A stretch of 64,000 nt of DNA from Rs1 sp029027825 (GTDB lineage Bacteria > Pseudomonadota > Gammaproteobacteria > Pseudomonadales > Balneatricaceae), in contig CP093399.1 in assembly GCA_029027825.1 (NCBI GenBank), positions 3,906,001 to 3,970,000 on the forward strand, in the 5' to 3' direction. The position numbers were made by a program, and so were the translations under genes. The notes under the pieces are model-generated. The model did no database searches, was not told the DNA's origin, and worked only from the letters and a program-made list of their open reading frames with translations. Shown piece after piece: positions 50,089 through 59,136 of this stretch (its first letter is position 1; the number at the start of each line of letters is the position of its first letter).

Positions 50089-51705
50089 CTACCTATTTAT
50101 AATTTCCGGTCCCATAATGCTGTACGGCAAGGCGGTAGATAACCAGGGCACATAAGTGACGATAATCAAAAACAACATCAGCACCAACATAAAGGGAGTG
50201 GCCGCTTTCACGACTTTAGACAAACTCATACCAGTTATAGCCGATGTGACGAATAGATTGAGACCAATTGGCGGCGTGATCATCCCTATTTCCATATTGA
50301 CCACCATAATAATTCCCAAGTGGATTGGATCAATTCCCAATTGCATTGCGATCGGGAAAACAATCGGTGCCACAATCAACAACAAACCAGACGGCTCCAT
50401 AAACTGACCACCAAGCAACAGTAGTATGTTGACGGCGATCAAGAATGTAAACCAGTTAAACCCGACCCCTAGCATCCACTCGGTGACCATCTGAGGAATC
50501 CGCTCCTCTGAAAGCGTATGTGCGAACAGCAGCGCATTAGCAATAATGAACATCAGCATTAAGGTCGTCTTAGTTCCCGCTAACATCACCTCCCGAGTCT
50601 CTTTGCTGTACAGCGCTGGGAAGAACAACTTAACTAGCAATAGTAAGTTACGCCCCCACACAACCAATCCAGCGCCAACAAACTGCATAGCAGTGCTATC
50701 CAATTGACGACCGCGCTTATAAATATAGAAGACGATCAATAGCAGGCTGTGCGCCCCCCCCCATTGCGGGCGACTTGCATCGGTCACTGTCTCTGTGTCC
50801 GCTGTCGCAAAAAATGACATTATCATCCACACCATAAAGAATGACAAGCCGTATACTAAGCCATTAAAGCCAACTCTAGCGGTAGCTGAATCGGTTTCAC
50901 TGACCCAGCGAATCCCTTTTAAAGGCCCCATGTCTCGATAGACAAACAGCGCGATGAAAATTGAATACAGAGCTGCTACTGCAGCGGCTTCTGTGGGCGT
51001 AAATGCACCGCCATAAATACCGCCCATAATAATCACGATTAAGAACAGCCCCCAGCCCGCCTCCTTGCCACCTTTAACGATAGCGCCGAAGCCTTTCCAC
51101 TCTTCCGAGGGCAGGTTTTTGATCCTCGCGACCACGTATATAGCCAACATCAACATCGTTCCTGCCAACAATCCAGGAATGACACCGGCTAGGAACATTC
51201 GTCCCACTGAAACTTCAGTCGCAGATGCGTACACCACCATGACGATAGATGGCGGGATTAAAATACCTAAAGTACCAGCGTTGGCGATGATCCCCGAGGC
51301 AAATTCTTTCGAATAACCAACTTGACGCATCCCCACTATAGCGATGCTGCCGATGGCAACAACAGTCGCGGGAGAGGATCCGGATAGCGCTGCAAACATC
51401 ATACAGGCTAATACCGAAGCCATTGCCAAGCCTCCTCTAAAGTGTCCAACACAGGCAATTGCAAAATTGATCAAGCGTTTCGCAACACCTCCCGTAGACA
51501 TAAAGGATGATGCCAAAATAAAGAACGGTATCGCTAACAAAGTGTAATGCTGACCGGCCCCAAATAGCGAGATAGCCACTGACGTTAACTTAGCATCAGA
51601 AAAGAAGGTAATAAAAAGTATTGAAGATAGCCCTAAAGAAATGCCTACTGGCATCCCAACAAAGAGCAAAGCTAATACTAGCCCAAATAAAATGAGTGGT
51701 TCCAC
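50089..51705 (-). CDS. dctM: TRAP transporter large permease (DctM)
   Basis: This 538-residue inner-membrane protein has DctM-family blocks: GMPVGISLGLSS near 20, ALSGSSPATVVAIGS (about 106-120), GTLGILIPPSIVMVVY (about 140-155) and, near the end, GQFMEPSGLLLIVAPI and MITPPIGLNLFV. It is about 100 residues longer than the usual 425-465: an insert at about 255-360 carries extra hydrophobic helices. A run of nine C bases lies inside this insert (about 50756), a possible slippage site, yet the frame is open. With DctP and DctQ it forms a sodium-driven importer of organic acids. Confidence 0.87.
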   Translation of the reverse strand: MEPLILFGLVLALLFVGMPVGISLGLSSILFITFFSDAKLTSVAISLFGAGQHYTLLAIPFFILASSFMSTGGVAKRLINFAIACVGHFRGGLAMASVLACMMFAALSGSSPATVVAIGSIAIVGMRQVGYSKEFASGIIANAGTLGILIPPSIVMVVYASATEVSVGRMFLAGVIPGLLAGTMLMLAIYVVARIKNLPSEEWKGFGAIVKGGKEAGWGLFLIVIIMGGIYGGAFTPTEAAAVAALYSIFIALFVYRDMGPLKGIRWVSETDSATARVGFNGLVYGLSFFMVWMIMSFFATADTETVTDASRPQWGGAHSLLLIVFYIYKRGRQLDSTAMQFVGAGLVVWGRNLLLLVKLFFPALYSKETREVMLAGTKTTLMLMFIIANALLFAHTLSEERIPQMVTEWMLGVGFNWFTFLIAVNILLLLGGQFMEPSGLLLIVAPIVFPIAMQLGIDPIHLGIIMVVNMEIGMITPPIGLNLFVTSAITGMSLSKVVKAATPFMLVLMLFLIIVTYVPWLSTALPYSIMGPEIINR

Positions 51706-51799
51706 GGTGTTTTTTCCTCAACTTTCAGACTGCATACTCAGTCTTGAATCTAGGTTGAATATAATCAAAGACGAATCAACTATTGTGCTGTGCAATTTT

Positions 51800-51812
51800 G
51801 AGACCTCTGCCA
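51800..51812. repeat. Isolated MITE end GAGACCTCTGC next to the dctQ stop
   Basis: GAGACCTCTGC at 51800-51810 equals the terminal repeat of the MITE family, without a partner close by. The nearest inverted match is CTTATGCAGAGGCTCC at 54129-54144, beyond dctP. Confidence 0.4.
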
Positions 51813-52490
51813 CTAGTCTTTGATAATGCCTTTATTTTCTTCGACCAGTTCTTGGCCCTCATGCCCACTGATCAACATGCGCCGCTTGCCAGTGTAAATA
51901 TCGATAAATGCCTGACCTGATCGATACACTAATAGCGCCAAACTAATGGGCAAAATAACCAGTACCAACCAGCGGTGAACTCTTGGTTGAAGCCCAAAAA
52001 GCTCCTGCATAAATTCTGGATAGCGAAGCTCTTCTGAACCAATCCCAATTTTGAACATCTTGGCCCAATATTCGATAGCACCACCACGCACGTCAACACC
52101 GAGCAAATGTAACCATGTTGAATCGAGTAAAATTAAGCCGTAAAACATACTTCCTAAAGCTCCGATCAAAGCCATAATTCGGGTGACAGGCTTGGAGACC
52201 GCATTGAGAATGATGTCCACACCTATATGCACACCATTTTTAATTCCGTAACTCATACCAAGTAAGATCAGCCATGAAAAAGCTAAGGTATTAAATTCAA
52301 GCGCTGCAGCCCAACCGCTGTTAAATCCGTAACGAGCGACCACTTGACCGAACGAAACCAGCATAATCGCCGTGATAATGATCACTAAAATATTTTCTTC
52401 TACCGCATCCACCATTTCTGGCCACTTGCGCTCACATAGCCAAATGCCAATAATTAAGATGATGAGATAGATATGAGGCCAATAAGCCAT
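51813..52490 (-). CDS. dctQ: TRAP transporter small permease (DctQ)
   Basis: This 225-residue protein has four main membrane helices (about 3-13 region onwards, 31-50, 66-84, 105-125 and 168-187). FSWLILLGMSYGIKNGVHIGVDI (split over about 70-92) is a DctQ signature. An extra cytoplasmic or periplasmic loop with PEFMQELFGLQPRVHR makes it longer than the usual 160-190. It lies between dctP and dctM on the same strand. A MITE-like end stands just after its stop. Confidence 0.85.
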   Translation of the reverse strand: MAYWPHIYLIILIIGIWLCERKWPEMVDAVEENILVIIITAIMLVSFGQVVARYGFNSGWAAALEFNTLAFSWLILLGMSYGIKNGVHIGVDIILNAVSKPVTRIMALIGALGSMFYGLILLDSTWLHLLGVDVRGGAIEYWAKMFKIGIGSEELRYPEFMQELFGLQPRVHRWLVLVILPISLALLVYRSGQAFIDIYTGKRRMLISGHEGQELVEENKGIIKD

Positions 52491-52798
52491 GTGAAAAACT
52501 CCTGTTGAACCTAATCTTCAACCGTAAAAAAAGCACCATCGTTTGATGAAGCCATTGCTGTAGTAATATAATTGAGCCTGTGGGTTGGAGCATCCACAGG
52601 TAGAGTCGAGAATATGAGATGAGAACGCTAATCGACTAGCGACTAGCGCTGATAAAGCTCGCAACTCATACCTAAAATATGACCTAGGAGATGACCAAAA
52701 ATAGCACTCGCTTCGAACGCTACTCGGTCAAGCTCCTAGCAGATAACCGCAACCTAGCTACTTATCGGCAAATTGCTGGGGTTATATTTGCAAAGTAA
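52491..52798. other. Gap between dctQ and dctP, with a hairpin
   Basis: This 308-base gap has no gene. CCTGTGG (52577-52583) and CCACAGG (52594-52600) form a 7-bp stem. As binding proteins are needed in excess, a partial terminator after dctP would fit, but this is inferred. Confidence 0.45.
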
Positions 52799-53791
52799 TT
52801 ATGCACCCGCTGCAGTTTTAATTAACTCAGCGCCGATATCATTTTCAAATTTCTTCCAAACCGGCGTCATAGCTTCAACCCACTGAGCACGTTGCTCGTC
52901 AGTTAAGACATTGATCTTGCCGCCAGCTTTTAAGATATTTGCGCGGTTGCTAAGCTCTTTCGCCTTAACATTTTGATTCGCAGTCTGCGTCACTTCATTG
53001 GCAATCGTTAAGAACTGCGCTCGAACTTCAGGGGTTAGCCCCTCTAAGAACTCTGATGAAGTCATGAATAAATAAGCGAGCAACTGATGGCTAGTTTCAG
53101 TGACACTGTCCTGAACTTCAAAAAACTTTTTGGTGTAAATGTTCGACCAAGTATTCTCTTGTCCATCGACAACTCCGGTTTGCAGGGCGCCGTAAACTTC
53201 TTTAAATGCCATTGGCTGTGGAGATCCACCCATTGCTGCAATCATCGCCTTAGCCACATCTGAAGACTGAACCCGGAACTTCAAGCCCTTTGCATCTGTC
53301 GGTAAAGTAAGCTTTTTGTTAGCAGAGAAATATTTCATTCCTGACATCCAATAGCCCAAACCAACGAAGCCCACATTATTCATCGCATTCAACAAGTCTT
53401 TACCGGCATCCGAGTTAGTGAAACGAATCGCGGCATCCATATCTTTAAACATGAAAGGCAAATCAAATACACCGTATTTCCTAGTGTAAGAGCCAAACTT
53501 AGAAAGTGAAGGAGCCAGAATTTGCACGTCACCTAAAAGCAGCGCTTCAAGCTCTTTAGAATCGCCAAATAAAGTCGAACTAGGGAAAACTTCGATGCAC
53601 AGTTTACCGTTCATCTCTTGGTTAACTCGATCCGCCAGGGCGTTAGCCGCAACCACCTTAGGATGAGTTGTACCGCCGGTTACGTGGCTCAACTTAGCGA
53701 CCACTTCTCCCGGATCACATTCAGAGGCGAACGCACTTGAAACGCTTAGAGCAAGGGCGATAGCGGTTAGGGCTGTAGATAATTTTTTCAT
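52799..53791 (-). CDS. dctP: TRAP transporter substrate-binding protein (DctP)
   Basis: This 330-residue periplasmic protein has a signal peptide (KKLSTALTAIALALSVSSAFA). The DctP blocks are THPKVVAANALADRV near 42, FPSSTLFGDSKELEALLLGD near 70 and GLKFRVQSSDVAKAM (about 165-180), whose Arg binds the ligand carboxylate. LQTGVVDGQENTWSNIY near 210 is also typical. The ligand is an organic acid; which one cannot be read. It is the first gene of the dctPQM set, transcribed leftwards. Confidence 0.92.
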   Translation of the reverse strand: MKKLSTALTAIALALSVSSAFASECDPGEVVAKLSHVTGGTTHPKVVAANALADRVNQEMNGKLCIEVFPSSTLFGDSKELEALLLGDVQILAPSLSKFGSYTRKYGVFDLPFMFKDMDAAIRFTNSDAGKDLLNAMNNVGFVGLGYWMSGMKYFSANKKLTLPTDAKGLKFRVQSSDVAKAMIAAMGGSPQPMAFKEVYGALQTGVVDGQENTWSNIYTKKFFEVQDSVTETSHQLLAYLFMTSSEFLEGLTPEVRAQFLTIANEVTQTANQNVKAKELSNRANILKAGGKINVLTDEQRAQWVEAMTPVWKKFENDIGAELIKTAAGA

Positions 53792-54179
53792 TAATCAAAC
53801 TCCATATTTGTTTTTATAGTAAATGTTTAACTTAAGGTATTAGTGGAGTAGCTATAGCAGGAACAATGCCAAATAGTAAAAAATATTTTAGTCGATTGTT
53901 TTCAAAGGAATAATAATTATTAGACGATCTTTAGACGGCTGTTCTGCAAATAAAACCCGCGCTAAAAGGGTAATATTTACTCAAAATAAAACCGCTTTTG
54001 GGGGCTATTCCACCCAAAATAAGCAGCGACGAATAGTGAGGCTGCACCAGCATAGGCGCTGCAGTTAACTAAGAAGAAGATATGCGCACAAAGTAGTTGA
54101 GAGCTTGCCACCTACCAAAGATGTATAACTTATGCAGAGGCTCCCTAAGCCTGCCTATAATCGAGCCAGACTATACGGG
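53792..54179. other. Gap between dctP and the DUF2927 gene, with a MITE-like end
   Basis: This 388-base stretch has no gene. CTTATGCAGAGGCTCC at 54129-54144 matches 12 of 16 bases of the right MITE end, and TATAACTTA just before it recalls the sequence inside the left end. The dctP promoter should lie at about 53800-53900 (AT-rich). Confidence 0.45.
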
Positions 54180-55109
54180 CTAACAGTCAATATATGCGCA
54201 CAGAGCTAGAGTCCTAGCCAATTTAGCAGAGCGATTAATTTCACCTTTATTGCGCATTTTGTTAATAATATGCGTTAGCACTGGCCGTAATTTACCCTGC
54301 CTCATGCCAGACTTAATTTGCCGGTGATAAAGGATTTTAAGTAACACGATATCTAGCCCGGTCAGCCCGTCATTGAAAGAGTGATCATTGAAAATAGACG
54401 GGAATACTTCATCAGAATCCCTAGGTAAACCTAGCACTTGGGTAAGCTCTTCAACAATACAAGAAACTAATTTAGCATGCATCCTAGCTTGGTCTACTGG
54501 TATATAGACGACAGCACTGCTGATACTGCCACTGTGATTAGCGCGCATCGTCGCCATACAAACAGAGTTGCGTAAATACTTTACCGAGCTTTTTCCGGAT
54601 ACTGACTTCACCAGTGCCGGTAACTTTTTTTGAGAAGTAAAATAGTAGCGGATATTGGCCTGTCGGCTATTGCTAACCCGTTTAATATCCAGTTTGGTGA
54701 TATTCTGCAAATCGCTAATATGTGCATTTAACAGCTCATCATGGAGTTGCGAGTCTTTGACTTGGTGCTCTACATAGATTCGGATCGGCTTATTCCACTT
54801 CCGCACTGTTAGTGCTGCACTCCCATACTCGCTGCCCAGGGCGACCTCATTAAAGCTGTTTATAATAAATGCGGTTTTTTGCCAGTCGTGAGTGGCTGCT
54901 AACAATTTAGCGGAGCACAGCAAGCATGCCGCCAGTAAAATTAAATGCTTAGAAATCAAACAAATCTCAAACCCCAACCATCTACACTGTCTTGCTGCTG
55001 ACACTACTGATTTCCCCCCTACTTTTGTCGCTCTATCCTCGATCGTCACTTTGCTTTCTACATTGCCCCTGATTATTATTTTCACATATGAGTGCATTGT
55101 TCTTATCAT
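54180..55109 (-). CDS. DUF2927-family exported protein
   Basis: Up to 309 residues. A hydrophobic export signal (LISKHLILLAACLLCSAKLLA, split over about 51-72) lies about 50 residues in, so the true start is probably a TTG or similar near codon 45-52 and not ATG 55109. The mature part has CIVEELTQVLGLPRDSDE and FPSIFNDHSFNDGLTGLD, the DUF2927 signature with a likely Glu active or metal-binding site in a zincin-like helix. Function is unknown; a periplasmic peptidase-like role is possible. It stands alone between dctP and serA. Confidence 0.7.
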   Translation of the reverse strand: MIRTMHSYVKIIIRGNVESKVTIEDRATKVGGKSVVSAARQCRWLGFEICLISKHLILLAACLLCSAKLLAATHDWQKTAFIINSFNEVALGSEYGSAALTVRKWNKPIRIYVEHQVKDSQLHDELLNAHISDLQNITKLDIKRVSNSRQANIRYYFTSQKKLPALVKSVSGKSSVKYLRNSVCMATMRANHSGSISSAVVYIPVDQARMHAKLVSCIVEELTQVLGLPRDSDEVFPSIFNDHSFNDGLTGLDIVLLKILYHRQIKSGMRQGKLRPVLTHIINKMRNKGEINRSAKLARTLALCAYIDC

Positions 55110-55428
55110 TCAGACATCTCTTATCGTCGATTCACGATCTATCACTATAGATCAGTTTAACTGCACTGGATATTTTTATAGATTTTGTTACAAGACCCAG
55201 TCGCTTATAGGCAACTTTTTACGATTATCAGAAACTTAATTTCCTATGCTGAGTATGTTTCTTTTACTAAAATAATGGAGTCAGAAATACCACTATATAT
55301 CCCTATTTAATGGCCTTTAAGCTTTTATAAAAACAGCTCTATGTTAAGATCTTCTGCTCTTCATTAGTACTAAATTGCTATTAGTGGAGCCCCTTAATTT
55401 TTGACCCAACGTAAGGCATAAGTCCAAC
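55110..55428. other. Divergent intergenic region upstream of serA
   Basis: These 319 AT-rich bases have no gene. They must hold the serA promoter; candidate AT-rich -10 regions exist but none is clear enough to place. Confidence 0.4.
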
Positions 55429-56670
55429 ATGAGTAACGCTACATCTTTAGATAAAAGCAAAATCAAAATTTTATTATTAGAAGGCGTGCACCAGAGCGCT
55501 GTAGACTCTCTCAATGCCAACGGTTACTCGAACATTGAGTACCATACTGGCTCCCTATCCGAAGCAGAATTATTAAGTAAAGTCGGTGATGTACACTTTA
55601 TCGGGATTCGCTCAAGAACCCAACTAAATGAGACAGTATTCGCCGCTGCTAAAAAACTCTTAGCCGTTGGCTGCTTTTGTATTGGCACCAACCAAGTAGA
55701 CCTAGCCGCCGCGACCAACCGAGCTATCGCAGTGTTTAATGCGCCTTTTTCGAATACTCGATCCGTGGCCGAACTAGTGATTGCCGAATCGATTATTTTA
55801 TTGCGTGGCATCGCTGAAAAGAATGCCAAAGCGCATCGCGGAATCTGGCAAAAATCAGCAAAAGACTCTTATGAAATAAGAAATAAGACCTTAGGTATTG
55901 TCGGTTATGGCAGCATCGGCTCGCAACTGAGCGTGATGGCGGAATCCATGGGGATGAGCGTTTTATTCTACGATGTAGTTGGCAAATTGCCACTAGGCAA
56001 TGCTAAACAAGTCAGCAGTTTGTCTGAGCTGTTAAGCAGAAGTGACATTGTCACTCTGCATGTTCCGGAAGTCAGCGCTACCAAAAATTTGATGTCTAGT
56101 TTAGAATTTTCCCAAATGAAGCAGGGAGCTATTTTTATCAACGCGGCCCGTGGTACTGTGGTCGATATTGATGCGTTGTGCGCAGCCATAGCAAGCAAAC
56201 AGTTAGGTGGCGCCGCGATTGACGTATTCCCGGTTGAACCGCGTTCTAACAGCGAAGAGTTTATTTCGCCACTTCGCGAGTTTGACAATGTGATACTAAC
56301 GCCACATGTGGGCGGATCAACCATGGAAGCTCAGCAGAGCATTGGTACTGAAGTGGCCGAAAAACTCGCTAAATACAGCGATAATGGCACTTCTGTCACT
56401 TCAGTTAACTTCCCTGAAGTCTCTTTACCAGATCACACGGAAGCGGATGGCGTACACAGATTATTGCACGTTCACCACAATATTCCCGGAGTTCTCAGCA
56501 AGATCAACTTAATTTTGTCTGAAAGCAATATCAACATTTCTGGCCAGCACTTACAAACAAATGAGCAGGTAGGTTATGTGGTTATCGATGTAGATGCCGA
56601 CTGCTCAGCCAGAGCGCTAGAAAAACTATCCTCTGTAGAAGGCACTGTTAGAAGCCGTCGATTGTTTTAA
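55429..56670 (+). CDS. serA: D-3-phosphoglycerate dehydrogenase
   Basis: This 413-residue enzyme makes the first step of serine synthesis. It has KILLLEGVHQSAVD (about 12-26), the NAD motif GYGSIGSQLS (about 164-173), the catalytic Arg in NAARGTVVD near 242, Glu in FPVEP near 270 and His in TPHVGGST near 295. A C-terminal ACT domain (about 345-413; HNIPGVLSKIN) gives serine feedback control. The length and the E. coli-type EGVH opening identify the short SerA form. A strong hairpin follows. Confidence 0.95.
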   Translation: MSNATSLDKSKIKILLLEGVHQSAVDSLNANGYSNIEYHTGSLSEAELLSKVGDVHFIGIRSRTQLNETVFAAAKKLLAVGCFCIGTNQVDLAAATNRAIAVFNAPFSNTRSVAELVIAESIILLRGIAEKNAKAHRGIWQKSAKDSYEIRNKTLGIVGYGSIGSQLSVMAESMGMSVLFYDVVGKLPLGNAKQVSSLSELLSRSDIVTLHVPEVSATKNLMSSLEFSQMKQGAIFINAARGTVVDIDALCAAIASKQLGGAAIDVFPVEPRSNSEEFISPLREFDNVILTPHVGGSTMEAQQSIGTEVAEKLAKYSDNGTSVTSVNFPEVSLPDHTEADGVHRLLHVHHNIPGVLSKINLILSESNINISGQHLQTNEQVGYVVIDVDADCSARALEKLSSVEGTVRSRRLF

Positions 56671-56680
56671 TCTACCTTTT

Positions 56681-56724
56681 CTATTCACCCCATCACCTTA
56701 AATTTAAGGCGATGGGGTGAATAG
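56681..56724. terminator. Long hairpin terminator after serA
   Basis: CTATTCACCCCATC and GATGGGGTGAATAG bracket CCTTAAA/TTTAAGG, giving a 22-base arm with one mismatch, starting 11 bases past the serA stop. T-rich sequence precedes and TTTTTTG follows about 20 bases later. Confidence 0.8.
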
Positions 56725-56875
56725 TTAGCAGCTCTAATAACAGACTTTTTTGTTCGGTATTTTTATTCGATATTTTTGTTCAATACCGTTCCCAGACCTA
56801 GATTTCATACCAGACCTGCACATAGTCATTTCCAACCAGAACAGCATCAGCGGCTCTCACTACGGCTTTGATTGT

Positions 56876-57055
56876 GAGACCTCTACATAACTTACCCAGA
56901 GGGTATGATAACTACGCTCGGTAATACGGCGTTAAAAACCGGCTCAATATGCTCATTTACACCAGTAATACCCATAAACAGGGGCACACTGACTCCACTA
57001 TCTCGCCAGTTTTTGCCTTGTCTTACCTTCCCTCGTAACGTTATGCAGAGGTCCC
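56876..57055. mobile_element. MITE-like element (180 bp) upstream of a glycosyltransferase gene
   Basis: Left end GAGACCTCTACATAAC (56876-56891) and right end GTTATGCAGAGGTCCC (57040-57055) are inverted with two mismatches. The inside has GTTAAAAACCGGCTC and, inverted, CGCCAGTTTTTGCC. ATTGT stands directly outside both ends (56871-56875 and 57056-57060), a likely 5-bp target duplication. There is no coding capacity. The rest of the 486-base gap after serA has only the serA terminator. Confidence 0.85.
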
Positions 57056-57156
57056 ATTGTATAATGTTCTACACTCTCGTAAGATTACACCACACTCGAT
57101 TTAGACGAGCCACGCGATTCTAAATGACAATTTTTCCCACTGTTCAGGTATTTAGT

Positions 57157-58227
57157 ATGACCTCTTCTAATTTTTTAATTACTCATTTAAACTTTTCAAG
57201 CGGTTACCGTGGCGGAGAGCGTCAGACAACACTCTTAATTCAAGAGTTAGCACAGCGCAATGTACACCAACAATTATTTACTAGGTTAGATTCAGAACTG
57301 GCCAGGCGCTGTGCAGGTATTAAAAACCTCGAAATCATTAAAATTGACCGGCCTTATATATTGTCTTTTGCGAAATTTAAATCCTCGCAACTACTACATG
57401 CCCATGAAACCAAAGGGGTGCAAGTCGCCTTTTTGCTCAATAAAATTTACCAAACGCCCTACATTATTACTCGCAGAGTCAATAACAAAATCAAGCATAA
57501 CGCCTTTACTAAAGCAATGTACCGCCACTCAAGTTATAACGTAGCGCTCTCACATGCGATTAAAGCAGGTATTTTACAAGTCGCCCCCGAATCCAATATT
57601 CCAGTTATCCCCTCGGCGCAAACAGATTTTTCAATCAACCCAGCAAAAGTAGCGAAAATTAAGCAGCGGTTTAAAGGCAAATTATTGATTGGCAACATTG
57701 GCGAACTTGAAAATCGAGATAAAGGTCAATACTACTTAATTGAAGCAATCAAGAAATTAGCGCTGGAGCGCGATGACCTGCATTTTATTTTTCTCGGTAA
57801 AGGGCCGGATGAGCAAAGCTATCGACAGCAGGCCAAAGAGTTAACCAATGTCACTTTTGAAGGCTTTGTCGATAATGTTGGCGATTATATTGCAGCGATG
57901 AATTTATTTGTCTTCCCCTCGCTGAACGAAGGGCTCGGCTCTATATTGTTAGATGTAATGAAATTAAAAGTACCGGTGATTGCCTCCAACACTGGCGGTA
58001 TTCCCGATATAGTCAAAGATCAGCAAACTGGATTGTTAGTCGAGCCTAAAGATATCGATGGTATACAACAAAGCATTCAACTATTGTTAACTGATCAGAC
58101 ACTGGCTAGCCAGTTAAGTGAAGCGGCCTATTTGCATACTCTTAATTTTTCTCCGACATCCATGACTGATGCCTACCAAGCCCTTTATCAGGCTATCTAT
58201 ACTAAGTCTTTGCAAAATAAAACCTGA
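57157..58227 (+). CDS. Glycosyltransferase family 4 protein (LPS/surface glycan)
   Basis: This GT-B enzyme of about 356 residues has FSSGYRGGERQTTLLIQELA (about 10-29, split motif), IGNIGELENRDKGQYYLIEAI near 185, FLGKGPD near 217 and the nucleotide-sugar-binding FPSLNEGLGSILLDVM (about 262-277, E-x7-E). It transfers a sugar from a nucleotide donor; acceptor unknown. ATG 57157 has AGG eight bases upstream; ATG 57124 would add 11 residues without a site. A WaaE-like gene follows, so a core-LPS role is likely. Confidence 0.83.
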   Translation: MTSSNFLITHLNFSSGYRGGERQTTLLIQELAQRNVHQQLFTRLDSELARRCAGIKNLEIIKIDRPYILSFAKFKSSQLLHAHETKGVQVAFLLNKIYQTPYIITRRVNNKIKHNAFTKAMYRHSSYNVALSHAIKAGILQVAPESNIPVIPSAQTDFSINPAKVAKIKQRFKGKLLIGNIGELENRDKGQYYLIEAIKKLALERDDLHFIFLGKGPDEQSYRQQAKELTNVTFEGFVDNVGDYIAAMNLFVFPSLNEGLGSILLDVMKLKVPVIASNTGGIPDIVKDQQTGLLVEPKDIDGIQQSIQLLLTDQTLASQLSEAAYLHTLNFSPTSMTDAYQALYQAIYTKSLQNKT

Positions 58228-58312
58228 CACTTGTACTATTTATAGATTGCCAATACTGCAATGAGCTAGCCCCTAAACGGCATTTTCAATACAACTATTT
58301 TTTGGATTTACC

Positions 58313-59101
58313 ATGAGCCTCCCCGACATCAAGCATATCTCTTGCGTTATCATCGTTAAAAATGCTGGCCTGACCATCGAGAACACTTTAGCTTCATTAG
58401 TCAATTTTCAAGAAGTGATTTTGTATGACAACGGGTCGACTGATCAGACGATTGCCATTGCTCAGTCATTTTCGAATGTTAAGCTGGTCTACGGTGAATT
58501 TTTTGGCTTTGGTGAAACAAAGAACAAGGCCGCTACTTTCGCCACCCAGCCATGGATACTTTCGCTAGATGCCGATGAGACTCTGACAGCTGCCTTCATC
58601 CAGTCACTGCTAGCCATCCAGTTAGATGAACAGTGTGTTTATCAAATGCTGCGGACTAATTTCTATAGAGAGCAAGAAATCAAATACTGCTGGAAAAAAG
58701 AAAAAATTGTCCGCCTCTACCACCGACAAGTGACGGGTTTCAATGCCAATAAAGTTCATGAATTTGTTATTTCAGAGCATTTAAAAGTCTGCGAGCTATC
58801 AGGGTTAGTACACCATTACCCCTATCATGGAATTTCTGATTTTATGATAAAGAGCAACCGGTACTCTAGCTTATTTGCCGAGGAAAACCTCGGAAAAAAA
58901 CACTCATCACCAGCCAAAGCACTGTTCAATGCCTGGTTCACCTTTATTAAAAAATATATTATCAAGCGGGGCTTCCTCGATGGCTCAGCGGGACTGATCA
59001 TCTCATTTACCCACATGAGTACCAATTTTTTCAAATATATGAAATTGTACGAGGCGAACAAAGCGCTGGCCGCTAAAAAAAGCTCTGTTGATCAACCGTG
59101 A
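58313..59101 (+). CDS. Glycosyltransferase family 2 protein, WaaE/KdtX-like
   Basis: This 262-residue GT-A enzyme has CVIIVKNAGLTIENTLASL (about 11-29), ILYDNGSTDQT near 46, FGETKNKAATFATQPWILSLDADE (split over about 67-93, with the DxD-type DADE) and HHYPYHGISDF near 166. The pattern is that of WaaE-type beta-1,4-glucosyltransferases that extend heptose I of the LPS core. It follows the GT4 gene by 85 bases, so the two likely modify the same core. Confidence 0.87.
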   Translation: MSLPDIKHISCVIIVKNAGLTIENTLASLVNFQEVILYDNGSTDQTIAIAQSFSNVKLVYGEFFGFGETKNKAATFATQPWILSLDADETLTAAFIQSLLAIQLDEQCVYQMLRTNFYREQEIKYCWKKEKIVRLYHRQVTGFNANKVHEFVISEHLKVCELSGLVHHYPYHGISDFMIKSNRYSSLFAEENLGKKHSSPAKALFNAWFTFIKKYIIKRGFLDGSAGLIISFTHMSTNFFKYMKLYEANKALAAKKSSVDQP

Positions 59102-59136
59102 GCGAGAGAGCACCTGATAATGCTTTACAGAGGCGG

